Positions 1 through 7,375 of a DNA stretch of 64,000 nucleotides are shown piece by piece. Within the stretch, counting starts at the first letter, position 1. Every line of letters starts with the position of its first letter. The position numbers and the translations under genes are program-made. This DNA comes from CAWANF01 sp963783355. GTDB taxonomy: Bacteria > Bacteroidota > Rhodothermia > Balneolales > DATFMH01. The stretch spans positions 1-64,000 of the forward strand of contig CAWANF010000015.1 of assembly GCA_963783355.1 (NCBI GenBank), written 5' to 3'. The notes beneath the pieces were generated by a model. The model was not told the DNA's origin. It made no database searches and saw only the letters and a program-made list of their open reading frames with translations.

Positions 1-52
1 ATAATGTATTATACAAAATCATTGGATTAAAACCACCTTATAATGCGATTAT

Positions 53-144
53 TTACCGCTATAGCAGTATAAATAATGTATTCTTTCTGAAAATCAGCTT
101 CTTTTTAGGCTATAATCCATTTTTATTACTGTTATAGCAGTAAT
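53..144. promoter_or_regulatory. Pair of palindromic operator-like sites
   Basis: Two related inverted repeats lie in the gene-free left end (1-504). Site 1 (53-70) reads TTACCGCTATAGCAGTAT, with one mismatch between its 8-bp halves. Site 2 (125-144) reads ATTACTGTTATAGCAGTAAT, with one mismatch between its 10-bp halves. They share the half-site TAGCAGTA and their centres are about 73 bp apart, close to seven helical turns. ATAATGTATT is also repeated directly at 1-10 and 73-82. This looks like a repressor or replication-protein binding region of the mobile element, but the protein is not identifiable. The rest of 145-504 is AT-rich and shows no gene. Confidence 0.45.
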
Positions 145-504
145 ATATATCATTTGAGGTGAGAGTGTAATTGAAATGGTACATGCTTTTTAGCAAAATG
201 TGATAATGTTTATGTAATCAATAATGTAATCTCTCTATTAACATACCTAGCCGTGCAGGACTAAATATTCTTCTCATATCCTGGAATCTTCCCACGGCTT
301 TTCAACCATTTTTTATCTTTTAGTTTATTTTCTAATTAATTGAAATTACTTAGAGTTTTTTGAGATTTAATGAAATTAATAGGTTTTCTTTGAGATACTT
401 TGATATTTATTGGTCGTATTTGTTCTCTTTTATGGATATTTATGACAGAATAAGCCTAAAAACAGCAAAGTGAGGCTGATTATTTATAAAAGAATTAATC
501 ACAT

Positions 505-769
505 TCATCTCAACAAACGTTCTTTTATCTCAATTATAAACTCATCCAGGTCTTGTTTATTGATAACCAAATGTGCAGGTTTGTTACGACGAAAATCACG
601 GAGAAGAGGTTTAAATTTTGGTCTGAGAACTGGCATGACACAATCATTATAATAGGTGTCCCCAATCTTCAAATATTTCTTGATATAAGCTTTAGCTTCT
701 GTAGTTGTTAAAATTTCTAATATTCAGAAGCTCTTTTCGTGCTTCATCTTTTTCCATTTCTTTTTTCAT
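505..769 (-). pseudogene. Frameshifted small HTH/excisionase-like protein
   Basis: The minus strand has an ATG at 769 and an opening of 15-16 codons (MKKEMEKDEARKELLN). The frame then breaks near 719-724, and an adjacent frame continues open for about 70 codons to a TGA at 505-507. The continued frame reads TTTEAKAYIKKYLKIGDTYY near its start and ends with a typical C-terminal helix (INKQDLDEFIIEIKERLLR). The arrangement, with a short helix, a 'T-EA--Y-K' segment and a closing 'I----L--FI' helix, resembles the small HTH/excisionase-type DNA-binding proteins of Bacteroidota mobile elements. A single-base insertion or 2-base deletion explains the break. The family assignment is an inference; the frameshift is seen directly. 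Confidence 0.5.
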
Positions 770-907
770 AATCGAGTTTTTCCTGTTAATAGATTGATTC
801 TTAATGTTCCAGATCCCAGAAATCTAATATTTGGTTATTTAAATATTTTGGCCACCTAAATAAAAATGACAAGTTTATATTACTATAAATTATTGAGCAG
901 CAATATC

Positions 908-2305
908 TTATTTTAAAATATTTAATTGGCCAACAGCATGTAAATCAGATTGGACATCTAAATCTTCATTGGGTAGATACCATTCAGAGTGGTCTATTCC
1001 TCTCGAACCAACTTTTCCAATTTTTTTAATTTTTATGTCTATTGCGTTTTTAGCTCTCCGTATAGTCCTCCATGCAATATCTTCCTCTTTCGCTAATTTC
1101 TGTATATCGTTTACTGTAACAGGTCCATTAGATAAAACTTCTTTTAAAAACTGCATTGCCACTTCAATTTCACTAAACGGGATTTCCTCTGAAACTAATA
1201 AGCTATCAGCAGATACTTTAATTGGATTTTTCTCCCAATCTAATACAGGATATTCATTATCATGGGACGTTATTCTATAAGCTAATCCGGTTGGTCTGGG
1301 TCGAAGATTAAATTTAATGGGAGCCATTATCTTGCGTTCTGGGTCATTCTTGTCTGCACTAATCAACCAGGCAGCTCTAACCGCCGCTACATATGCTATA
1401 GAACCATTTACTCTGTTTTTCGATACTGTTGAATTCGTCTTGTTCAAGTGCATGATGCAAATTATTGTTGTCCCAAATTCCTCAGCCAATCGCTTAAGAG
1501 GTGAAAACACGTTCGCTCTCATATCAGCATTTCTATAAGTATCTATTCCAGATAAGTAGGCATCTATAGGATCTATTATGATTAGCTTTGGTTGAAAAAC
1601 CGAAACTAACCGCTTAAGCTCTGCAAAATCTGCTATGATAGAAATATCACCCTCCACAAATTGATTACCCTGTTTTTTGTGAATACTTCTAAAAGCTTTA
1701 ATCCTGGTTAAATTTGCTCCATTTGATCTTAGTCGCGGCACAATTGTGTCATTAGGATCATCTTCTGATGAAAATAATAAGACGTTCCCTAATTGGTTCT
1801 TACTGCCATCTGGCCAGTCGGTGCCCGTCGATACGCTTGCAGCAAGAAACATTGTTAAAAATGACTTTCCAACATCTGGCTCGCCGGCAATGATGGTTAA
1901 TTTGCCTTTGGGAATGCGACCCGGCCAAAGCCATTCAACCGGTTTAGGTTCTATCTCATCAAGATTTATTAAATTTATTGGGCCCTGATATTCTGAATGA
2001 GATTCTGAAATTTTGTTTTGATTAAGAATACCTTCAATCCATTCTTGAGCTTGGTCATCTGATAGTTTTATACTCTTTGAAAGATCTTTTACAAGCGTAA
2101 TTAAATCACCTTTTTCTTTCGTTTTTAAATCTACCCAATAACCACTTTCAATATTATACCGGATCTCCCCATTTGTTTTCCATCCATCAGGTTGAACGAC
2201 TTGTCCAATTGAATAATGAAGTGCCTTTAATACCTTTTGAACCTCATTGGGTCCGTATGTTATGGAATCTAAATAAGCTTCATCCGTTGAGATCAACTTT
2301 TCCAT
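908..2305 (-). CDS. RepA-like AAA-family ATPase of a mobile element
   Basis: A 465-residue protein of the AAA_25/RepA-type RecA-fold ATPases, used as replicative helicase or helicase-loader in plasmids, prophages and integrative elements. Walker A is GEPDVGKS near residue 140; Walker B is LIIIDPIDAYL near residue 245, followed by a sensor-like IICIMHLNK. The N-terminal 100 residues (GYWVDLKTKEKGDLITLV) look like the tail of a primase-type zinc-binding domain, 'W-----GE-GD-I-LV', without visible Cys ligands. The C-terminal part resembles a winged helix (VNDIQKLAKEEDIAWRTIRRA). The gene lies 44 bp downstream of a small HTH gene on the same strand. Its role in element replication is inferred from family and context. 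Confidence 0.75.
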   Translation of the reverse strand: MEKLISTDEAYLDSITYGPNEVQKVLKALHYSIGQVVQPDGWKTNGEIRYNIESGYWVDLKTKEKGDLITLVKDLSKSIKLSDDQAQEWIEGILNQNKISESHSEYQGPINLINLDEIEPKPVEWLWPGRIPKGKLTIIAGEPDVGKSFLTMFLAASVSTGTDWPDGSKNQLGNVLLFSSEDDPNDTIVPRLRSNGANLTRIKAFRSIHKKQGNQFVEGDISIIADFAELKRLVSVFQPKLIIIDPIDAYLSGIDTYRNADMRANVFSPLKRLAEEFGTTIICIMHLNKTNSTVSKNRVNGSIAYVAAVRAAWLISADKNDPERKIMAPIKFNLRPRPTGLAYRITSHDNEYPVLDWEKNPIKVSADSLLVSEEIPFSEIEVAMQFLKEVLSNGPVTVNDIQKLAKEEDIAWRTIRRAKNAIDIKIKKIGKVGSRGIDHSEWYLPNEDLDVQSDLHAVGQLNILK

Positions 2306-2349
2306 ACGAATATTTTTATAAAGTTTAGCTTTTTCAGAATTCGTATGAA

Positions 2350-2601
2350 CTACAAATGGAATAGTCGTTCAATCACTTTTCTTTCAAAATATTTACGCCT
2401 GCTGCCAAATCGAATGGAAGGGATAAACCGGGGATCTTCCGGATTTAAATTGGACCGGTTTAAAACTGTTCGATGATCCAGACCGGTTATTTTTTCTACG
2501 TCACGTGCGGTGAAATAACGGCTATTAGAAGGATTTACTTTCTGGTTATTGAGTAATAAATCCAGTTTGTTTTCTATGCGTTGCAATGTTGAATCTGTCA
2601 T
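2350..2601 (-). CDS. Small helix-turn-helix DNA-binding protein
   Basis: An 83-residue protein. Residues 1-20 form a short amphipathic or coiled helix (STLQRIENKLDLLLNNQ). Residues 30-83 carry a MerR/excisionase-like winged-HTH: FTARDVEKITGLDHRTVLNR, then a basic wing (IRFGSRRKYFERKVIERLF). Such proteins sit next to rep and int genes in Bacteroidota integrative elements, acting as excisionases or replication regulators. It lies 44 bp upstream of the RepA-like gene on the same strand, so the two are probably co-transcribed. No precise family name can be given from sequence alone. Confidence 0.65.
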   Translation of the reverse strand: MTDSTLQRIENKLDLLLNNQKVNPSNSRYFTARDVEKITGLDHRTVLNRSNLNPEDPRFIPSIRFGSRRKYFERKVIERLFHL

Positions 2602-2766
2602 TTTGTTCTTGAGTTTTGTTAGTGTTCACCCATGAACTTAATGACATAAGTGGCTGATAATCAAATTGTTACATTGACCAATTATTGTTTAAATTCCTAT
2701 AAATAGCCAATATTTTCCTATTTATACTCTATAACTCGCCTACAAAAGACTATATAAGACCTATAA

Positions 2767-3591
2767 CTATTTTTCGGATTTAAATTCTCGTCCATTTTTA
2801 GTGTAATTTTGAACCCAGGAATCTATTAATTCATTTATTGTACTGTTTTCAGTTTTCTTCTGTATTATGTATTCATCATTTACAATCTCTTTTAATTGTG
2901 ATACCGTGATATTCTTGTGTCCACCGACCCGTTTTAGAACATCCCTGCAAGCTTCAGGAACGGTTTTAACACATAAATGAAAACGATATACCATATCTGA
3001 TGCGATCCCCTCCTGAACACGCTTAATAGCTTCTATTTTCACTTGAATATCTGCCAGTTCTATAAGTGGATCAATGAGTTGATTTAAAGATTTTTTATCA
3101 AATTCATTTAAAATAACGTACTCCTTTATTTCTCGTACTTTCTTGTTTTCTTCACTTTTTTTAGTTGTATCATCATTCTCCGCAATCTGTTCCCATATAG
3201 TTTCGATATAACCAATATTATTAAAACAAGATTGATAGAGACCAAATATATCTTCATCGTCCTCTCTGCCAAATTTAACCCTTCTTTCAGTTTCATTAAT
3301 TGGTTTAGGGATTAAATTTCGTATAGCCTTTTCTTTTTGATGGACTATATCATTAAGATTTTTAATAACGAATTCAGGCTCTCTTTTTTTTAATTGTGAA
3401 AGATCATATCCGTGATATTTCCTCAACTCCTGATTCAGCTTTTTGTCATATTCCCCTCGCATTTTGGCAATAACCAATGCAACCTGCTCGATTGGATTTA
3501 AATCTTCAATATTTCTTTTTTTAACATAATTTGAGGCTAATAATTGCAGAAATTCTAATTCTTTATCACTTACATCATCTGAATTCGCCAT
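2767..3591 (-). CDS. Hypothetical element-encoded protein
   Basis: A 274-residue, highly charged, Lys/Glu-rich protein that I do not recognise. It has no signal peptide or membrane segment and appears largely alpha-helical. A central acidic and lysine-rich stretch (residues about 130-155, AENDDTTKKSEENKKVREIK) looks like a linker. The C-terminus (ITVSQLKEIVNDEYIIQKK, then NELIDSWVQNYTKNGREF) suggests a small helical domain. It lies between the HTH gene (165 bp downstream) and an integrase remnant (12 bp upstream), on the same strand as the other element genes. Base composition is AT-rich like the rest of the element. Function unknown. Confidence 0.6.
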   Translation of the reverse strand: MANSDDVSDKELEFLQLLASNYVKKRNIEDLNPIEQVALVIAKMRGEYDKKLNQELRKYHGYDLSQLKKREPEFVIKNLNDIVHQKEKAIRNLIPKPINETERRVKFGREDDEDIFGLYQSCFNNIGYIETIWEQIAENDDTTKKSEENKKVREIKEYVILNEFDKKSLNQLIDPLIELADIQVKIEAIKRVQEGIASDMVYRFHLCVKTVPEACRDVLKRVGGHKNITVSQLKEIVNDEYIIQKKTENSTINELIDSWVQNYTKNGREFKSEK

Positions 3592-3603
3592 GCTTTTTTA
3601 ATT

Positions 3604-3747
3604 TTATAAAGTATCAAGAGTTGGTTTCAGATCTTTTTCAGGTAAGTGTTCATAAATCCATGTCACTTGAAATGTTATCTGCCCATGAAACTTTGCGACC
3701 TGATTAATGGGCATAATTTTACGCAAAAGATGGGTGGCACGGGAGCG
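3604..3747 (-). pseudogene. C-terminal remnant of a second tyrosine integrase
   Basis: Minus-strand translation gives 47 residues ending at a TAA (3604-3606), with a stop immediately upstream. They align end to end with the last ~50 residues of the integrase at 4606-5753: RATHLLRKIMPINQVAKF matches CATDLLRKGMPINQVAKF, and TWIYEHLPEKDLKPTLDTL matches TQIYEHLDETDLKRTIDNL. The nucleophile Tyr is retained, but the LGHS histidine motif has become HGQI and the first catalytic Arg and His-x-x-Arg are gone. It is a fragment of a former integrase, not a gene. It separates the higBA genes from the unknown gene at 2767. Confidence 0.75.
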
Positions 3748-3797
3748 TCATAACCGGTTCAAATTTCGTCGGAATTTTCATCAATCCAATCTATTTG

Positions 3798-4112
3798 TCA
3801 AGTTACGACAGGCTTGATCTTTTCTCTCAAATCCGGGTCGCTTTCATCCTGGGCCTTTTCTAACTCATAGCGTGCTTGTAGTCTGAGCCACATATCCGGG
3901 CTGGTTCCTAAAGCCAGGGAAAAACGGATCGCGGTGTCCCCGGTTATACTTCGTTTGCCCCGGACAATTTCATTAACCCGGTTTGCCGGAACATCAATAC
4001 TCCGGGCAAAGGCCCGCTGAGAGATTCCAAGAGGATCGAGAAACTCTTCTTTTAGTATTTCACCGGGATGGATGGGTGGTATAAAATGTTTGTCTGATCT
4101 CATTTTATCCAT
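3798..4112 (-). CDS. higA: HigA-family antitoxin (XRE HTH)
   Basis: A 104-residue antitoxin of the HigA/VapI type. The signature IHPGEILKEEFLDPLGISQ opens an XRE-type HTH (residues about 15-75), including RAFARSIDVPANRVNEIVRG and the conserved 'D-AIR-S-A-G-SP-MWL-LQ--YEL' tail. It should bind and neutralise the HigB toxin encoded just upstream (38 bp gap) and repress their shared promoter. Toxin-first order is usual for higBA. Two starts are possible (M1, or M4 at 4103). Such pairs stabilise integrated elements, which fits the neighbouring integrase genes. Family assignment is secure; activity is not tested by sequence. Confidence 0.9.
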   Translation of the reverse strand: MDKMRSDKHFIPPIHPGEILKEEFLDPLGISQRAFARSIDVPANRVNEIVRGKRSITGDTAIRFSLALGTSPDMWLRLQARYELEKAQDESDPDLREKIKPVVT

Positions 4113-4150
4113 TTTAAATTGCGTGTTATCTGTCTGCTTTTAGATGGTCA

Positions 4151-4435
4151 TTAATTATGGTAATCTACAATTTCAACGTTATACGCATCACCTTCGCGCC
4201 ACTCGAAACAAATACGCCATTGCTGGTTAATACGAATACTCCACTGTCCGGTGCGATCACCGCTAAGTGATTCCAGCCGGTTTCCTGGTGGAATTTTCAA
4301 ATCATCTAATGATTCAGCCGTATCAATAAGCAATAACTTTCTCTTTGCCCGACGATGGATCTCCGGAGGAAGTTTCCTTGACCGTACCCGATTGAATATT
4401 TTTTCTGTTTGGGCATCTTTGAAAGAACGTATCAT
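4151..4435 (-). CDS. higB: HigB/RelE-family toxin
   Basis: A 94-residue toxin of the HigB branch of the RelE/ParE superfamily, ribosome-dependent mRNA endonucleases. Full length for the family (about 92). It shows the characteristic start IRSFKDAQTEKIF, the basic helix RRAKRKLLLIDTAESLDDLKIPPGNRLESL, and the C-terminal strand block QWSIRINQQWRICFEW followed by VEIVDYHN. It is the first gene of the higBA pair, with its antitoxin 38 bp downstream on the same strand. No truncation or frameshift is visible. Confidence 0.9.
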   Translation of the reverse strand: MIRSFKDAQTEKIFNRVRSRKLPPEIHRRAKRKLLLIDTAESLDDLKIPPGNRLESLSGDRTGQWSIRINQQWRICFEWREGDAYNVEIVDYHN

Positions 4436-4439
4436 ACCA

Positions 4440-4553
4440 TTATTTGTTATGCAACACGTAACATATAAAAAAACCTTTTAAATCTCTAATTACATCTTCT
4501 AAAGATTCACCAAGGAATTCGTTCGACAATTTTGTAAAATTACTTCTATTCAC
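4440..4553 (-). CDS. Possible 37-residue ORF (GTG start), gene remnant
   Basis: Minus strand: an AAGGAG sequence about 8-10 bases upstream precedes a GTG at 4553 (an out-of-frame ATG also lies there, giving only ATG AAG TGA). The GTG frame runs 37 codons to a TAA (4440-4442), just before higB. The peptide reads NRSNFTKLSNEFLGESLEDV then a lysine and hydrophobic tail. No family is recognised. It may be the 5' remnant of a gene cut by integration of higBA or by the second integrase, or a real small protein. Confidence 0.25.
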   Translation of the reverse strand: MNRSNFTKLSNEFLGESLEDVIRDLKGFFICYVLHNK

Positions 4554-4605
4554 TTCATATCTCCTTCCTTAAGGAAAAACAAACGTTAGATTACAAGTTT
4601 TTTCT

Positions 4606-5753
4606 CTATAAATTATCAATCGTTCGTTTAAGGTCTGTTTCATCCAAATGTTCATAAATCTGTGTTACCTGGACGGTCGAATGCCCTAAAAACTTGGCGA
4701 CCTGGTTAATCGGCATACCTTTACGCAAAAGATCCGTAGCACAGGAATGTCTAAGACCATGAAGTGTAATGGTATCCGGTAATTTGGCTTCCCTGACGAA
4801 TTTCTTAAAAGATTTGGATAAAGCCAAAGAATCCATTTTTTGCCATTCACTGAATCCCGTTGCACTTGGAAAAGCATAACCTTCTTCAGGTTTCCCTTGC
4901 ACTTTAAACCATTCTTTTAAATAGGGCTGTAATTCTTTCCTAATTGGGATTGACCGGTCTAATCCTGACTTTGTATTCGTTTTTTCTGTATTAATTATCC
5001 GAATGTACCCTTCTTTCAAATCTATATTATCCCATGTTAGATTAACTGCTTCTTTTGCTCTGAGTCCACAATAATAATATCATAGCTATCATAGGCTTAA
5101 ACCAACGACGCTGTTGTTCCGGATTCTTTGCAAATCCTATAGCTTTCATTTTAGCCGTGTGCTTGTCAAAAGCTATAAATATTTTCTCCAAATCTTCTTC
5201 CGAAATAGTCTTTTGGGAAATATTCTTAGGCGGCTTTGGTGCTTTTATATTCTTTGTTAGATTTTCCTTTAAATATTTTTTCTCATACAGCCATTTAAAG
5301 AAGACTTTTAAGTGACGTAAATAGCTGGCTTGTGTTGCCGGTTTAAGTCCGGGCTTAAAACAAAACTCCCGGATATCGTCTTCGACAATTTGAGTAATAG
5401 GCATGGTACTGCCCAATTGATCTTTTAACATGTTCAAATGCCGACGATAATCTTTCTTTGTAGTTTCATTGGCCTGGGATCGTTCATCTATAAATTTATC
5501 TGCCGCCTCGGCAAGTGACATGTAGGTACCACGTAATTGTTTCCTTTTTTTCTCAACTTCCTTTTTAGGAGTCCATCCATTAAAGGGATCTATCTCTCCT
5601 CTGGCATATTGTTCTTCAAACTCAATTTTCTTTTTTAACGCTTCCCTTTTGATAGTCGTTCCAAGGCTGAAAGCTTTTTGTTTGCGCTTTCCGTTTTCTA
5701 TTTGTAAAAAAACTGATATAGTAGGTATCACCTCTTTTTTTAAGACTTGCCAT
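4606..5753 (-). pseudogene. Tyrosine recombinase (integrase), two frameshifts
   Basis: This encodes a phage/element-type tyrosine integrase of about 380 residues, in three frames. The true start is an ATG at 5753 (MASLKKRGDTYYISF). A 7-T run (plus-strand A run 5706-5712) then shifts the frame into ENGKRKQKAFSLGTTIKREA. A second break near 5071 shifts into GLRAKEAVNLTWDNIDLKEGY. Both are fixed by removing one base. The SAM-like core-binding domain covers roughly residues 65-165. The catalytic residues are all encoded: Arg in GLRAKEA, Lys near TNTKSGLDRS, HGLRHS, LGHS and Tyr in IYEHLDE. The gene lies next to the 3' end of the tRNA, as expected for tRNA-targeting elements. It is a recently inactivated integrase unless the indels are sequencing errors. 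Confidence 0.85.
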
Positions 5754-5767
5754 ATTTACTTCTCCAA

Positions 5768-5900
5768 AGTCGATTGGTTTAGGGTTTTTAGGCCCTCATG
5801 TAACAAGAACCTAATTTTGCAATCGACTTTATATCGATTGCCCCAACTTTTGTTGGTACAAGTACCTAATTTTCATCTTTGTACCAACTTTTGTACCCAC
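5768..5900. repeat. Repeat-rich attachment-like region upstream of integrase
   Basis: This 284-bp gap between the integrase start and the tRNA is packed with short repeats. CAATCGA-N7-TCGATTG (5820-5840) is an inverted repeat. ACAAG-ACCTAATTTT occurs twice (about 5802 and 5856), and CCAACTTTTGT twice (about 5842 and 5882). GGTAC/GTACC words recur, including GGTACAAGTACC near 5854, and TCGATTGG occurs at 5770. Multiple direct repeats next to int are typical of integrase arm sites or of int promoter and excisionase binding sites. The 5820-5840 site has the same layout and nearly the same arms as the tRNA anticodon stem-loop (6066-6086). Confidence 0.45.
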
Positions 5901-5971
5901 TATTTACATAAAAAATGACAAAAAGTGAAATTATTTCACTCAGAAAAAAAGAGAAAGGAAGGGCTTAAAAC

Positions 5972-6011
5972 AAAAAAATCCCGCTTTATTTGCTATAAAA
6001 CGGGATTTTTA
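5972..6011 (-). terminator. Hairpin terminator downstream of tRNA gene
   Basis: AAAATCCCG pairs with CGGGATTTT. An inner TTTAT/ATAAA stem extends the hairpin, which has T-runs in both orientations. Read on the minus strand it follows the 3' end of the tRNA by about 27 bp and ends in a run of T, so it can end tRNA transcription. Being symmetrical, it may also stop transcription entering from the left. Confidence 0.7.
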
Positions 6012-6037
6012 GGAGTATTTTTACTAAGAAAAAAATG

Positions 6038-6110
6038 TGGGCCTGGAGGGACTTGAACCCCCGACCAATCGATTATGAGTCGACTGCTCTAACCACTGAG
6101 CTACAGGCCC
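6038..6110 (-). tRNA. tRNA with CAU anticodon (Ile2 or Met)
   Basis: A full cloverleaf on the minus strand. The acceptor GGGCCTG (6110 down) pairs with CAGGCCC, with discriminator A at 6038. The D-arm is GCTCAGTGGTTAGAGC. The anticodon arm TCGA-CTCATAA-TCGA gives anticodon CAU. The T-arm is GGGGG-TTCAAGT-CCCTC with one G-U pair. The 73 bases do not include CCA. CAU occurs in initiator Met, elongator Met and lysidine-modified Ile2. The anticodon stem and the TTGGTC variable region resemble E. coli Ile2 (ileX) more than elongator Met, but identity is not certain. The element to the left abuts its 3' end. Confidence 0.96.
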
Positions 6111-6207
6111 GTTTCTTTTTTGAAGAGCCACAAAGTTACGGCATTTAGTAGCTTTTCACAAGTACCGAAACCGGGTTTCAAAATAAAATTTCATTGTCTG
6201 TGTTCAT

Positions 6208-7191
6208 TCACTCTTCCATCTTCGCACGATAGGTCAGAACAGGCACGGGCGAATGTTGTGCCACTTTTTCGGTATTAGAACCTAGGAACAGGTGTTTAAG
6301 TCCGCTTCTGCCATGCGTTCCCATAATGATCATATCCATGTTGCCGGTTGCAAAATCCACGATTTCGTAATGTGCCGAAATTCCTTTCACCACTTTCGTT
6401 GTGAATTTCACTTTCAACACCTCTTTGCCGGCATCGACGGTTAAATAATCGTACAGCTGATACGGAACCCGTTCAACACTCGCTTTAAGTTCTTCATGCT
6501 GATCCATGTAATCCGATATACGCTGAAACAGTTGTTTGTCCATCTCTTCCAGCTCCGATTTTCCGGTATCCCGGATCATATTCTCGGATACGGTCCCATA
6601 TAATTCGAGAACATGAAAGATGGTTAACTCACTATCATACAAGGCGGCAAGTGTAATGGCATGCTGCAGACCCCGCAAGGAAATCTCCGAAAAATCAGTC
6701 GGCAAAATGATTCGCTTGATGCCATTATCAGGAAATTTATCAGACATACTCAGCACAGGAATATTCGAATATCGAATTACGCGCTCAGTAATACTGCCCC
6801 ATTTAAGCAGTCCGTCGTCATGTGCTCCACGTGCTCCCATCACAATGATATCATACTGGCCATCATTAGCTATTTCAATAAGATCTTCCGATGGCTTCCG
6901 ATCGATCATTACGATACTTTTCCCCCTCGACAATTCCGGGACATGTTGTTGGATATCGTCCTCGCACATTTTTCTAGCTTTCTCAACCAGGTGAGGATAT
7001 AAATCTTTCTCCATATCGAAAGGAACACCTAACGTTTTTAAACTATCGCTCAGGTATTTCAATGAAGGTATCACATGAATAAAATCAACTATAGCCCCGG
7101 TCTTTTCAGCCAGGCTGCTTGCGAAGCCATAGGCGACACGTGAGCCACTGGAAAAATCGGTGGGGACCAAAATTTTCTTTATATCCAGCAT
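6208..7191 (-). CDS. Tandem-domain universal stress protein
   Basis: About 327 residues with two UspA (PF00582-type) domains, roughly residues 1-145 and 150-315. The start MLDIKKILVPTDFSSGS (ATG at 7191) gives the classical first strand; an upstream in-frame start at 7224 would add 11 residues without homology. Both domains end with the ATP-binding loop G-x2-G-x9-G-(S/T): MGARGAHDDGLLKWGS in domain 1 and MGTHGRSGLKHLFLGS in domain 2. Domain 2 fits the consensus best. Such proteins bind ATP and act in general stress survival; partners cannot be deduced. The gene stands alone between the tRNA and a DUF368 gene. Confidence 0.9.
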   Translation of the reverse strand: MLDIKKILVPTDFSSGSRVAYGFASSLAEKTGAIVDFIHVIPSLKYLSDSLKTLGVPFDMEKDLYPHLVEKARKMCEDDIQQHVPELSRGKSIVMIDRKPSEDLIEIANDGQYDIIVMGARGAHDDGLLKWGSITERVIRYSNIPVLSMSDKFPDNGIKRIILPTDFSEISLRGLQHAITLAALYDSELTIFHVLELYGTVSENMIRDTGKSELEEMDKQLFQRISDYMDQHEELKASVERVPYQLYDYLTVDAGKEVLKVKFTTKVVKGISAHYEIVDFATGNMDMIIMGTHGRSGLKHLFLGSNTEKVAQHSPVPVLTYRAKMEE

Positions 7192-7375
7192 ATTTTCGTT
7201 TTTTAAGATGAATAACAGAAGCATCTCTTTTTACAGCCCTGAAAATTTCTGTTAATCTACTGGCTTACATGATTATGAAGCTTCTACTCTCTACTGATAG
7301 TATACACTCAATCTGAACCCTTCTCAAATAAATTATTAAAATAAAAGGAATGTTTTCAACAAGATGAGCAACAAA

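Noticed and set aside
470..652. 60-codon plus-strand ORF at the left end
   Set aside because: It lies opposite the frameshifted HTH gene (505-769 minus), which explains its open frame; no start signal or family resemblance.
5972..6011. Hairpin as an element attachment repeat
   Set aside because: It has a terminator layout with T tracts and no matching copy elsewhere in the window.
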